Below are positions 53,601 to 64,000 of a stretch of DNA of 64,000 nucleotides, piece after piece. The DNA comes from Anoplolepis gracilipes. Its lineage: Eukaryota; Arthropoda; Insecta; Hymenoptera; Formicidae. Both the position numbers and the translations under genes were made by a program. The DNA lies in the NCBI RefSeq assembly GCF_047496725.1, contig NC_132978.1, positions 10,196,501 to 10,260,500 of the forward strand, in the 5' to 3' direction. The notes under the pieces are model-generated. The model did no database searches, was not told the origin of the DNA, and was given only the letters and a program-made list of their open reading frames with translations. The stretch's first letter is position 1; the number at the start of each line of letters is the position of its first letter.

Positions 53601-55150
53601 ATTCAACAAGATTTACAACTCCTCGATCTATATGTATGCAGAATCGCATACGTAGCAATATATTATATACGCACATATATGTGTTTATATTGTGTGTACA
53701 TTTGTAGGCGTACATTCGCAAACCATACCGATCCAATAATGATCTTTGCCGCCGTAAGAAAATTAGTTACATGTAATTCGCACAAGAAACGCTTACAATC
53801 GCTTGGCATACCACGTGGGACACGTCAGTCCTTATTAGTTTTGTATTATTTAATATGCTTGGTAAGTGATCATCTTACAAAGCACAGTCACACAGTTCCA
53901 TTCACTAAACGATTAAATCTATTCATACCAACTAGCTGTAACAGGCGAGACGTATTTTATACATTGATCAAATAAGAATTCTGTGGTTTGAAAATAATCG
54001 ATTATTTAATCTACCTAACAATACGTTAATTGTCCCTTAACGAATACATTAATTGCGAAACCTTCCAGCGAGCGAAAAACTTATAACTTCACTTGACTTA
54101 ATTCTAGAGTTCGTTATTATCATTTTGTAATTCTTTATAAATTATTTACATTTTATCCTGTGTGCAACATAGCAACATATATTTGTTGCATGTAAATTAA
54201 TAATTTACATTCCTTCGCATATATATATATATAATTATAGGTATGCATATGTACACACAAAACACATACAAACACACGCAACATATGCGTACACACATAC
54301 ACATAAATCCACACATACATATACATACTTCTATTTTGTCGCAAGTACGCAAGAAAATATCTCTTTGAATTGTCAATAATTCAAGTTGCATCTTTGGATG
54401 TGGCCAAAAATAGATTTAACTAACACGACAGATCATAGGTGGGATCTTTTCGATGAAGGATGGGTCAATCGTACATTGATTAGACTAAAATATATTTTAG
54501 ACTAAAATACTCGTGTATGACACAACATCATTTTTATCAACAATACGCCATTGTTTCATATACGAGTTACTTTCGCAAAATAAAAACATGTGTATGCTAC
54601 AATTAATAAATGTAGAATACATATTTTATTCATGTATATATCATTAAAAGTCTCATTTAAAACGAGCGAGTCCGATTAATGATACGATGACCGATCCTTG
54701 TACATATAATTGCGTATATTATATAATTTTCGAATTATTTAATATTACATTCCTATGATGCAGATTAATAATTTATCAAGATATGCATGGTATAAGATCA
54801 TTTTTTTAGTTTAATATTTTTTTCTTTATATATAATATACATATACTGCTGGATCGATACTGATTAGATTAATAAAACGCTCTATTATTTTTTCACTATT
54901 ACACGTAGGCAATTAAGTATCTATACCTGATGGGATTTCATGTAATATAACGTTTATCAGTTTTTCAATAGAAAAACAAAAAAAAAACAAGAAAAATATA
55001 CATACAAATCTAAGTACGTAACTACGATAAAAATTCCATCAGGTATGCCACTAATTTGTGCTTTATCAATTAAATGTGTAACAAAGAAGTACATTTTTGA
55101 GACTTTAAAGTAGCAGCCCTATCACAGTGTGGCTCGGAGTGAAGGCGATT
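50651..55150. other. Intergenic region between MCT-2 and MCT-1
   Basis: AT-rich with many CA/TG and TA simple repeats (52734-52850, 53374-53396, 54220-54325). A CpG-rich patch at 52940-53230 may be regulatory. Frames at 52862-53230 and 53532-53975 are compositional. No exon is supported. Confidence 0.5.
53374..53396. repeat. (GT)n microsatellite
   Basis: Eleven to twelve GT units, followed by looser TG-rich sequence. Confidence 0.85.
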
Positions 55151-55156
55151 TTTATT
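55151..55156 (-). terminator. Candidate polyadenylation signal AATAAA for MCT-2
   Basis: AATAAA on the minus strand, 20 nt after the MCT-2 stop codon (55178-55176). It would give a very short 3' UTR. Other AT-rich matches further downstream cannot be excluded. Confidence 0.35.
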
Positions 55157-55175
55157 TAAAAATGATCAGAAGTAT

Positions 55176-55325
55176 TTATAAAACAGACTCTATTTGCTTG
55201 ATTTCTTTTTCAGGTGGTTCTAAGGGTGACGGCGCAGTTTCTATTATTTCCGGTAAGTCCTCCTCGTTCTCTTCCTCGATATCTTCGTCAATTGGAGTCA
55301 ATGTATCTAATATCACAGGTTGAGT
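55176..55325 (-). CDS. MCT-2 last exon, acidic C-terminal tail
   Basis: Forty-nine codons: TQPVILDTLTPIDEDIEEE, then NEEDLPEIIETAPSPLEPP and KEIKQIESVL with TAA. Strongly acidic and cytosolic. Acceptor cttcatcatag, phase 0. The clean open frame and the charge pattern support it. Confidence 0.88.
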   Translation of the reverse strand, partial: TQPVILDTLTPIDEDIEEENEEDLPEIIETAPSPLEPPEKEIKQIESVL

Positions 55326-57746
55326 CTATGATGAAGAAATAAAATAATTCATTAATGCCATTAAATGCTATTAAATGCAAACGCATGCTGGATACATAAT
55401 AATTAGCTTATTTATATAAAATAATCTTGAATATTGAAAAGAAAGATTAATATAAATTACCTGCGGCGTAGTGCACCGTTTCATAGCAGGGGCCATGAAA
55501 CTAGTAACAGTGCTTATAAGGAAGAAAAACCCTGCCATGAAAAACGGGATGCTATAGCTTTGCGTTGCGTCGTAAACAGCGCCCGCTAAGGGTGAGCCAA
55601 CTATAGCAGCAGCCCCTCTGAACAGAATTAAAAGGCCGAAAGCGTTCGTTAATTTATCTAATCCCAAGAGATCCACCAAAATGATCGATGTTAATGAGAT
55701 ATACCCAGCTGAAAAATTATAAACAATTATATATTAAAAAAATGACAAAATATTAAATATGTATATTCAAGACAAAATTCGCGAATATAACATTTTAATA
55801 ATCACTTAAAATAATAGTTTCCAATCGAAAATTCATAGATATTAGATAATTGTATAATTGAAATACTTACATATTGCTATTCCGAAAAATATGCTCATGA
55901 TAATATAAGCTGCGTAAGTATGGCAAAATGGCGTTGCAGCTACTGCGATTGTAGATATAATTAAGCAAATATTGTTTAACAGTAAGGAATCAACTTGCGG
56001 AAAGTCGGCGACATATCCACAAGCAACACGACCTATAGTATTCGTTATTCCAATAATGGATAATAAGAACGATGCAGAATTGCTTTCAATTCCCTTAAAA
56101 AAAAAGAAACAAATAATTTAACGCCTGATTATAACGTGATACAATAATATAGTAAAAATTAATAAATAACGTACATCTAAGACCGCAGCATCCACTAGAT
56201 ATACAAAAGGTACATACAATCCAGCCATACCAAACACGTTACTAATACCAATTAGAAGAAAAACAGGATCTTTCAACAAAGACATATCCATCATTGTCGC
56301 TAGAGCTTCCTTAAACGAGTCAGGCAATACCAAGCAAGGGCATAAAGGTTCTAAGAAATTTAAATTTATGTTAAAAATTTTTTGAAATTTTTAATAATAT
56401 TGATTGAATTTTTTAAGATTGGAAACGATATATATATATATATACATACGTTGTTGCCCTTTTTCCATATCGACTACGTCACCACGTACAGATTTGGGAA
56501 TAGATATAACACTTTGACGATAATTGGCGAGAGATTTCTGGCTTTGGTATTCTGGTAAATTGACTACGCTACCACTGTAGAAAATATCCTTTCTCGACAA
56601 GGGACGGACCATCATTGGTTTTTCCTTTGGAATACTAGTTTTACTGGTAGTAAAAGTAATACTCTCACCATCCTAGTACAAATAATTATTATGCGTTATT
56701 ATTATTTGATTAATAGAAAATAAAAATATGTGATTAATTTGTCTAGCAATATATATAAATCTAATTAACGTTTCTTTCTCGTAAGATAAAACGTTCAAAT
56801 TTGTAAATGTATAAACTTACATCAACTTCAGCGTTATTATTTCGCGATCCCAGCATACTACTTGTGGAAAGTCTCAGATGCAAGCTCTTTCTGATATCTC
56901 CATTAGAGTTAAGCGTTGTCCTAGAGTTTTTTATTGCACTAAGGCTGGGCTTGTAGCGCTCGCTGGTACTCGTTTTACGAATTCTATCGAAGAATGGCAC
57001 AGAGCCGTTTTTAGGCAAACCTTGAACGTGGGTCGTGAAAGCCGGCTGCGATGCGTTTCTGGGGATTATCGTCTTATTAAATTCATTCTCGGGCTTCTCC
57101 GCGTCCTTGGTTTTCTCCGCGTCTTTAGTTTCCTCGATATTTTTGCTTTTAGGTTTATTCGAAATATTCTTTAAATCCATGCTGCTGTCGCTGGTATGTC
57201 CACTGGAAGAGTGTTCTTGTACCTTCACTTCGGATATAGTTGGAAGGGTTGGCACCGTTGGAACTGGTGTTAAAGGAGTTCCTTTAATATTATGGGTATT
57301 CAATGAAATACTTCTTATGTATTTCTTATAATTTATATATTATTTTCATGATGACCGGTATATACTCCTCAAGTAATCGAGATGATAACCATCTTGATTA
57401 TTTGAGGAGATATACCCGTCATTATTGAAAACGGTAATAGAAGTCATATATTTTTATTTTGAGATAATTAGATTTTTGTATATTAAAAAATATTTTTTAA
57501 TAATATCCTCAAAAAATTATATTTAATTAAAATATTATTCTATTTTTGTATATCTTATATATATTACATTATAAAATTAGAATATCTAATTTTATAATGT
57601 AAAACTAATGTAAAATATATGCATATATAATCTAATTGGTTTTATATTTAGTTGTAAAGTATACAAGACATGTAATGTATAAAATAAATATAAAAATCTT
57701 AAAGTATTATATATATATATATAATACTATAGTATAATAATAAGTG

Positions 57747-57780
<34 letters not shown>

Positions 57781-59542
57781 CACTTAAGATCTATTTATTT
57801 TATATATTATATATCTTGTATAATTAATAATAAGTATAAAACTAAATATAAAATACTAGAGTAATATAAAAAATAAACAGAAAAGAGAAAAAAGTATAAT
57901 TTTAGAAATAATAAGAGCAATTTTTGGCTTATTATCTCTCAGAATAAATTACAATAAACAATGATTAAATTTTATTTCTGTATATTTTAATGACTTGTGC
58001 TGTTTTCACAATCAAGAAATATGAAAGAGAACTGATTGCCAAAGAGTTTCTTACCAGGCACTAATTGGTCTAAATTGAAGCTGGAATGAACACCAGGATC
58101 AATATTGATGGGCATTTTCATTCTCTTTTCCATAGATCCGTCTGGTAATTGTACCATAAAATAAGAACCACCGATGCTGCCACGTTCCATCTGAAATCTC
58201 TTCTCTTCGGCCATTCTTTGTAATAATGGTTTAACGGAGGAAGCTTTCGGATATTCCAAAGGCCTCATCATGGCACCAAATACCTAAAAATCATCTGTTA
58301 GAATTATCAGATATACGAGATATATTATCTTTATTAATCTAATGCGTTGTATTGCTCCTGCATAAGCAAAGTAGCGAAGCACAATGTGAGTGAGATATTT
58401 CACTGTTTACTTACTGCGCAATTTAAGATGAGGCCAGCCAGGATTAGATTTGCTCCCTTCCAGCTGTACGTCTCAAGCAATATGGTCGCGAGAGGCGCGA
58501 ATGCGAACGTGCCGAATCCCGATCCGCATACAGCGATACCCGTAGCTAAGGATCTTTTAGTTTCAAAATAATAGCCTACGCAAACTACTGCAGGTAGATA
58601 TATCAAACCAAATCCAATTCCTAAAAGAGCAATAGAAATATGAACTAAAAAGAAACTGGCGAGGCATAAAAAGATTGCACGAATAATTGGGAAAAAAAGA
58701 TAGATAATTACGCACCTCCCATAATACCGTAAGTCATCATAAGCATATTTACACTGCTTGAAAATGTTGAAAGTACAAATGCGGCGGCGCCTAAGAAACT
58801 TCCTGCCATACACACTGCTCTACAGCCATACTTATTTGTTAAAGCACTGACAACAGGACCTATGATAAAGAAAAATTATTATATATCCATTATAATTTAT
58901 TTTAGCTATTTAATTTCATTAATTTAGTACAAATTAAATTTAAATAATTTAGTTTTATCCTAAGCATCACCTATAAAAAATTCGTAACTTTTAATCTTCT
59001 TTCACTGATTGTGAGATAAAATACAGTTGATAAAAAGATAAGATTTTATTATTCTCGATTGATACTAAATATCTCGTAGTAATTATATCTTTTTAAATCA
59101 AAATTTTCGCTAAGAAAAAATTAACTTCTCATAAAAAATAAGAGATGTTAAAATATATTTTTGATAGTGATTGTAATACATTTTATATTTTAAAATTCAG
59201 TGCAAACGAAATTTTGGAAACATTCATGTATATCTTACCAGCGCTAAGGTACATTCCAGACAGCAACGAGCCGACCCAAGCTGTCTTGCCCTTTCCTTCC
59301 CCAAAGTATTTAACAAACTCCCCTAGAAAGACGCCGAACGTATAGGCAATACCGTCCACTATCATGTTGCACATAAACGATGCAAATACCACCACCCAAC
59401 CATAACCACCGTCAGGTGGGGGTGGTATATCGTGATATTCGCAGAGTGAACCTCCTTCATCTTCCGGCGAAGCTTCATCGCCTCCTGGTCCATCGGCCCC
59501 CGTTAATCTCGATTGTTCTTCTACAGAATATTCGCTCTCCGT
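55176..59542 (-). CDS. MCT-2: SLC16-family monocarboxylate transporter, 10 assigned coding exons plus an unresolved first exon
   Basis: Second SLC16 (major facilitator) plasma-membrane transporter; substrate unknown. Exons (minus strand): 59542-59239, 58859-58716, 58620-58415, 58283-58055, 57281-56821, 56672-56450, 56350-56175, 56093-55871, 55708-55461, 55325-55176. All junctions are GT-AG and phases match; the sum is 2364 nt. Visible: acidic N-tail (DEASPEDEGG), signature PPPPDGGYGWVVVFASF at TM1, YYFETKRSLATGIAVCGSG at TM5, a loop of about 320 residues between TM6 and TM7 with a KDIFYSGS motif, GITNTIGRVACG in TM8, and an acidic C-tail ending KQIESVL. The first in-frame Met within these exons lies inside TM1, so the start is upstream. 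It lies head-to-tail with MCT-1 and is a paralogue of it. Confidence 0.88.
55461..55708 (-). CDS. MCT-2 exon, TM10-TM12
   Basis: SGYISLTSIILVDLLGLDKL, then TNAFGLLILFRGAAAIVGSP, LAGAVYDATQSYSIPFFMAG and TM12. Acceptor ataatttttcag; donor CAG|GTAATT, phase 0. MCT-1 has an extra intron after PLAG that is absent here. Confidence 0.94.
55871..56093 (-). CDS. MCT-2 exon, TM8-TM10
   Basis: GIESNSASFLLSIIGITNTI, then GRVACGYVADFPQVDSLLLN and two hydrophobic spans. The TM8 Arg is retained with Asn four residues before it, as in MCT-1. Acceptor tttttttaag; donor T|GTAAGT, phase 1. Confidence 0.92.
56175..56350 (-). CDS. MCT-2 exon, loop end and TM7
   Basis: QPLCPCLVLPDSFKEALATM, then DMSLLKDPVFLLIGISNVFG and TM7 to VYLVDAAVLD. 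It carries the CPC cluster, comparable to the YLCPES of MCT-1. Acceptor aatttcttag; donor GAT|GTACGT, phase 0; the next intron is only 81 nt. Confidence 0.9.
56450..56672 (-). CDS. MCT-2 exon, loop with DIFYSGS motif
   Basis: DGESITFTTSKTSIPKEKPM, then VRPLSRKDIFYSGSVVNLPE, matching the DDIFYGGSLNRL motif of MCT-1 exon 7. Acceptor ttgtactag; donor C|GTATGT, phase 1. Confidence 0.9.
56821..57281 (-). CDS. MCT-2 exon, large disordered central loop
   Basis: About 153 codons, rich in Ser/Thr/Pro/Lys: TPLTPVPTVPTLPTISE, an EETKDAEKTKDAEKPEN repeat-like run, then basic RKSLHLRLSTSSMLGSR. The acceptor (ttaaag before 57281) is weak but is the only one found that keeps phase 1 in and phase 0 out. The frame is open 22 nt further upstream, so the true 5' edge could differ. 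Donor GAT|GTAAGT. Confidence 0.8.
57348..57425. ncRNA. Near-perfect 78-nt hairpin in an MCT-2 intron, microRNA-precursor-like
   Basis: Arms of about 36 nt pair with one mismatch, one single-base bulge and a few G-U pairs; the loop is about five nt (ataac). One arm carries tatactcctcaagtaatcg and the other gattatttgaggagatatac. It lies in the intron between the MCT-2 exons at 58283-58055 and 57281-56821. Size and pairing fit an intronic microRNA precursor, but a tiny palindromic MITE is also possible. No known microRNA seed was recognised. Confidence 0.45.
57706..57780. repeat. AT-rich palindromic microsatellite in an MCT-2 intron
   Basis: Two (TA)n runs (about 57706-57722 and 57749-57776) with a self-complementary aagtgtatta...taatacactt arrangement around the second. 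Confidence 0.75.
58055..58283 (-). CDS. MCT-2 exon, end of TM6 and loop start
   Basis: VFGAMMRPLEYPKASSVKPL, then a Met/Lys/Glu-rich loop with GGSYFMVQLPDGSMEKRMKM. Acceptor gatttttag; donor G|GTAAGA, phase 1. Confidence 0.9.
58415..58620 (-). CDS. MCT-2 exon, TM4-TM6, second signature
   Basis: GIGFGLIYLPAVVCVGYYFE, then SLATGIAVCGSGFGTFAFAP and the TM6 start (ANLILAGLILNCA). Acceptor ctcttttag; donor GCA|GTAAGT, phase 0, about seven codons downstream of the equivalent MCT-1 junction. Confidence 0.93.
58716..58859 (-). CDS. MCT-2 exon, TM2-TM4
   Basis: GPVVSALTNKYGCRAVCMAG, then TM3 and TM4 (ending MMTYGIMG). Acceptor tttatcatag; donor G|GTGCGT, phase 1. The same intron position and phase occur in MCT-1. 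Confidence 0.93.
59239..59542 (-). CDS. MCT-2 exon with TM1-TM2 and first SLC16 signature
   Basis: Begins TESEYSVEEQSRLTG after acceptor tttcttttcag, then a Gly/Asp/Glu-rich tail, PPPPDGGYGWVVVFASF and GKTAWVGSLLSGMYLSA. Donor G|GTAAGA, phase 1. An internal AG at 59522-59521 (attctgtag) is a second possible acceptor that would join in frame to the 62-kb candidate start. Confidence 0.9.
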
Positions 59543-61336
59543 CTGAAAAGAAACATAATCAATAATAATAATCTGTTATTTTTTTACAAATATATAAAAT
59601 AACATGTGAAACATATTTTTTGCATTTTGAAAGTACCATATTTTTCTAAAATTTTCTATAAAACTACTTTTTATTTATTAAAAACAAATAATTCTTAATA
59701 TCATAAAAAAAACTGCTAGAGGGAAAAGAATAATTTCAGCTATTTATTTTTTATTGTATTATTTGTATCATAATCTTGCACTTAACGTTGTTAAAATAAA
59801 AAGAAACTGATATAAATTACTCTTACTATATATCTCACAATTCAAACTTTTTATGCTCCAGTAATTTAATACCGATAATTTTATGACACAATACAGACTG
59901 CGTATAATAATTTCGCAAAAAAACCGGAAAATGCATATAACTGAAGACTATCTTATACTTTGCAGCATAAACTCATTGCTTTCGCCTTGAATAAGATTTG
60001 CAGTTTACCTTGAATGCTCTAAGAAAAAGTCTCCTTTCATGACGATGTATTACAAACAAGTATTTATTTCTACAATTATCGACTTACGAAATGTTGTCGA
60101 TAAAATTATTCAGATCACGCATGCATATAAAATGCGATATTTTTTTCAATACATTAAAAGAAATGCACGTAGATTTAAAATCAAGTTTTAAATTTAATAA
60201 ATTTACTTTTTTTATATATAATGAGAAAGAATCTCTGAGAAATCGCGTACATGCAAAATCATACAGCACGACTCGACAATGATTTCGTTAATCTTGGTCC
60301 AGAAATTATCACGGAATGTAACACAAGAATAACACCACGTGCTACTATGGTAGGATGATATCATAACGCAAACGCTAGCATAGATATTAAATAGCTATTG
60401 TGACTTAATCGGTCTCTAAGGCTACATGTAGTCAAGGTGATATATAAGAATGTATCTCTAGAATCAAATTAATGAAGAAATGATTGTTTTCAATTTAAAC
60501 TGCGTTTCTTCTGTAATATAATTGGATTTATCGCTAAACTATTAGTATGTGATTCATATGAAAAAAAAAACAATATTTTAATTAGAATAAATTTAAAAAA
60601 ATTTTCTACTACACGCATATGCGAAGAAATAAAGTAAAAGATTAATTTAAATGTACGTGTCTGTATTAAAACTAATGTTTATTAAGATAAAAGTTATAAT
60701 AAAAATAGGATACATCGCGATAGATTTGCTATCAGTGTGTTATATAAACACATCACATAAATTAGTTCTATTAAAGGCGTGTTTCTTTTATTTAGATTTT
60801 AGATAAACGAATACTGTTAAGAATGTATATACATAATGGAAAATCTGGAAATATTACTGGCATTTCAAACAATTGGAAATTCACAACTTATATTAACCTT
60901 ACAATGAAGTACACGATGCCTCAAAAAGTAATTTTAGGAATTTTTTTTTTATTAAGAGTTTTTTGCTTATATTTGTCAAGTATTATATACTCTAAAGTGA
61001 TTCTTTTTTGAAAACATTTTGTATATGATAATGTTTTTTTAAGTTATTAATTATACCTATTTGTTAATCTCTATCATATTAAATTGATTTATAAAGCATT
61101 ATATAACAAAAATAAAAATTTTATTTTTATCAGATATAGCTTTTTGTATCTGAGATTCTATTTAATGGATTTTTGTGTGAGAAGGTAATGCATTTGCTAT
61201 TGAAAAAGCTACATATAAAATATATTAGTTTATTTAATTATCAAATATCATTTAATTTAAGTCTGACTATATTGTCAAATGCTACATTAAATTAGATAAT
61301 AATTCCAATCATATCGGACTTTAATAAAAAAGCATG

Positions 61337-61339
<3 letters not shown>

Positions 61340-61374
<35 letters not shown>
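61340..61374. repeat. (TA)n microsatellite
   Basis: About 17 TA units in the region upstream of the MCT-2 coding exons. Confidence 0.9.
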
Positions 61375-61377
<3 letters not shown>

Positions 61378-62045
61378 GGAGATATTAATACCATTATAAT
61401 CAAGAAGGGGAAATATCGAACTGCGCCTACACGATATGATTAATCGACATTTTAACATTTGCATGTCTTCTAACATAATTATAATTACATGAGACTGTTA
61501 AATTATAAAAATTAATGAAAGCACTTAACATATTCGAATGTTGTTAATTACTTTAGCAGTCTGAGAAGATAAGCAATTATTTTAATTATTATTTTAATGA
61601 TATTAGTAAAATAATCTTCTATATAATTTTATTAGTTTTGTTCGTGACAAGATTAAGTATAATAACAACGATAAAATATTATAAAACTATGTAATTTTCC
61701 AGTATCTAGCCATTAGTAAATGATTTATTTGATAGGAAAAATTGCGGGAAATTGTACTTTTTTCTTTTTAAAATTTTTGTAGAAATGTACAATTACTGCC
61801 TCTTATTCTATATCTCGCTCCTGTGTATTTCACTACGAGCAATATATAATTGATATAGTCTTATTATTATAGATTTGGATCAACGACCTCGTATATTGCG
61901 GCCGCGAAGACGAATTTAAATGCAGCGCGTGTGCTCGCGTTTGCGTCCGCGCGGATGACTTGGCCGAACGGAAGGTCACAGCTGATCAGCTGATCGTGCT
62001 GTCATTCCAATCGCGCCACCCGACGACGAGATGCGTAAAACTTAC

Positions 62046-62061
62046 CGCGAGAATCGCTCAT
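62046..62061 (-). CDS. Candidate first coding exon of MCT-2 (MSDSR)
   Basis: ATG at 62061 has A at -3, reads MSDSR plus one base, then GTAAGT (GT at 62045-62044). It sits in a CpG-rich block (61900-62200) typical of a promoter. Phase 1 does not fit the strong acceptor before 59542, but it does fit the internal acceptor before 59520, which would give MSDSREEQSRLTG. Otherwise this is a leader with an upstream open frame and the true first exon is elsewhere. Confidence 0.35.
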
Positions 62062-62799
62062 GTTCACATCTGACCTTGCTGTTTTTTAGCACGGTATTAC
62101 TGTTGTACACATGGTTTTACTGTGTTACGCGCCATTATAATGCGTACGTAAAGTTCGTTACGGATCGTGCGTAGGAATACAACAATGTATCCTCTCGTCA
62201 CGGACAGCTGCCTGTCAACCGTCAAGGCTGTCACATGTCACCTTTCTTCATAAAGAATTGTGCGACTGCGCCAATGATTATAGATGATGCATAAAAAATG
62301 ATTATCATCCAACGGTTGCGAGACTACATAAAAATACACGCAAATTAAACGGCTCATTTAGATAGATCGCATAGGAATCGGTAACGAAAATATGAAATAG
62401 AAACGCAGGAACATATCGATAATAATGTAAATTTTTTACTCTAACATTAAATTTTATGTATTTTTATGACAAAAAAAGATTCAGGCATATCAAAGATGTT
62501 CTTTATGTATCTATAATGAAGCAACATGAGACTGCAGAATGTAGCATTTAAAAAAAAGGATTTATTATTTTTTGCATGTCTTTCAGATCTCTCTTCTAAG
62601 CTTTTGTTTTGCTCAGGTAGTCACTGATCGAATCGCCAATATCTGACAATAATCACGTAGAAAACGAGAACGTTGTGTTCCAGTACTCGCAAGACGGAGA
62701 ACAAAAAGGTAGAGAGGAATCAAGAATGTGGTGGGACAGATTTTTGAATATAACCGACAACACCAACACACAATTATATACGATATACAAACCGTACCG

Positions 62800-63440
62800 A
62801 GCTGATCTTGCGGACGCGACGCGAGCCGTACTGCGACTTGTTGAGTGACACGCGCGACATTCTACGAACCGCCTTAAACCGTCAGTTACTCTTCTCTCTA
62901 TCTTTCTCTCCGGTACCCTTTTTCCCTCCCTGCAGCCTCCTCCTCTCTTTTCGCTCGAAACAACGTTCTATTTTCGAGCACGCTCGACGCGACACGAGCG
63001 ATCTAATGCCGCTCTCTTCGCTCGCGAGAGCGGCTTTATCCCCGGCAGATTCTCCGCTCCTTTTATTGTCTATGTTCCTTCCGCACTTTTTCTCACTCTA
63101 TTACCACTCACACTCTCTCTCTCTCCTTCCGGCCCGCCAAACCTCCCGTCTACAATCTCACTCGTCGTAATCCGCTGCCATGTCGATCACGACTGTTCTA
63201 CTGGCGCGCTCACGTCGTCGGCATTCGCTCGCTTAGCGCACTGCCATTGCGCACAGCGCACGCCGCGTCGGTATCCGATAACTTGCTTCGTCGAAGTGGA
63301 ACTGGTGGGAGAATGATCCCTCGAACTCTTCTGCTCCAAGGAGAGCACCTTGAGGACAAGATACCGACTCTGAGAATGTCCTCGATGCGCGAATATAGAG
63401 TTTTTTTCTCGCGAAACGGCTGTTGATTTTTCACGCACAC
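62800..63440. promoter_or_regulatory. CpG- and CT/GAGA-rich island, possible MCT-2 or upstream-gene promoter
   Basis: Strong GC and CpG rise with pyrimidine-rich tracts on the plus strand (62890-62950, 63105-63135). Open frames on both strands look compositional. The minus strand would place it upstream of MCT-2. No convincing splice donor was found. Confidence 0.35.
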
Positions 63441-64000
63441 ATTTTGAACTTCTTTCTCTTTGAAAGTTATTTTTCAGTTAATGTCGCGTCTAATTTCGTC
63501 AAAAAGATTGAATAAGTCTTCTCCTAATTTTCTCAATATGTCAATTTTCTTGATATGCTCCAATTTTTCCTGTGACTTTTTAATACAAATATTTTTTTGC
63601 CAAAAATTATTTTTATTTTTGTGTTTTACTATTTTATTTGTATTCCTCGTAATCAGTTAAATAAATTTTTCGTCGATAAGTATTTCAATACGTCAATATT
63701 ACAATTTCCACCATTTGTGTATCGTGTTTTTCAATATTTTCTTTCCAAATATTGCTTTTTATAAAATTAATTTTCTTTTCACGAAATTTTTGTGTTTAAA
63801 TTTTTTTCCCTGGAGAGATTCTTAGAACTTTTAATTTTCGTTGCACTTTGACGATAATTGGTTATAACTTTCACAAAATTTATCTTATTATCTTTCTTAT
63901 TGCCTTTCTTGAAGTTAAAAGTTTAAAATAAAGATAGTTTTTTTTTTTTTTTTTCTTTTAACGAAAAGACACCAAGCAGCGTCGTATCCGCGACGACTGC
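63441..64000. other. T-rich non-coding end of window
   Basis: Pyrimidine/T-rich sequence on the plus strand with a T run near 63938-63953. The 63460-63660 frame is Phe/Leu/Ile-rich only because of composition. Nothing assignable. Confidence 0.5.

Noticed and set aside
53532..53975. Plus-strand 147-codon frame with an internal GTAAGT
   Set aside because: Composition is unremarkable and there is no family signal; the donor-like site has no partner acceptor leading to coding sequence.
62808..63438. Frames on both strands in the right-hand CpG island
   Set aside because: Low-complexity Ser/Leu/Arg translations in a promoter-like segment, without splice support.
1..64000. tRNA, rRNA, CRISPR arrays, bacterial operons, viral or toxin genes
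   Set aside because: Read for tRNA B-box-like sequence, repeat-spacer arrays and known protein motifs on both strands; none found. The window is eukaryotic nuclear DNA.

Overview
The window looks like AT-rich nuclear DNA of an insect, most likely a hymenopteran and possibly an ant. The basis is multi-exon genes with GT-AG introns, long AT microsatellites, GC/CpG-rich islands at candidate promoters, and arthropod-style monocarboxylate transporter (MCT, SLC16) proteins. The species assignment is inference; no species marker was identified.

The only complete genes I can build are two SLC16 (major facilitator superfamily) transporters in head-to-tail order on the minus strand. MCT-1 has coding exons between 38016 and 28512 (11 exons, 2031 nt, 676 aa), a likely 5' UTR exon ending at 50000, and a first intron of about 12 kb. 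MCT-2 has coding exons between 59542 and 55176 (10 assigned exons, about 785-790 aa). Its first coding exon is unresolved; a 16-nt candidate lies at 62061-62046. Both carry the N-terminal DGG(W/Y)GW signature, the second SLC16 signature around TM5 and a long hydrophilic loop between TM6 and TM7. I assembled both by hand from splice sites, and every junction preserves reading frame. Some intron positions are shared and others have shifted, which fits an old tandem duplication.

The left half (1-28 kb) is gene-poor. It holds one convincing first coding exon on the minus strand (4022-3528, a Gly/Pro/Arg-rich disordered N-terminus with a perfect donor) whose downstream exons lie outside the window. 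A second, weaker minus-strand coding exon (18583-18502) also has a strong donor. CpG-rich, GAGA-type islands at about 9.6-10.3, 18.6-19.0 and 20.9-21.7 kb look like promoters or alternative first exons of genes mostly outside the window.

Non-genic structure includes several inverted-repeat elements (14.1, 15.05, 24.7, 40.2 and 42.4 kb), a diverged repeat cluster at 8.2-9.8 kb, a near-perfect 78-nt hairpin inside an MCT-2 intron, and many microsatellites. I saw no tRNA, rRNA, CRISPR array, viral gene or toxin gene. The two transporters probably move small monocarboxylates or related solutes across the plasma membrane; their substrates cannot be told from sequence alone.
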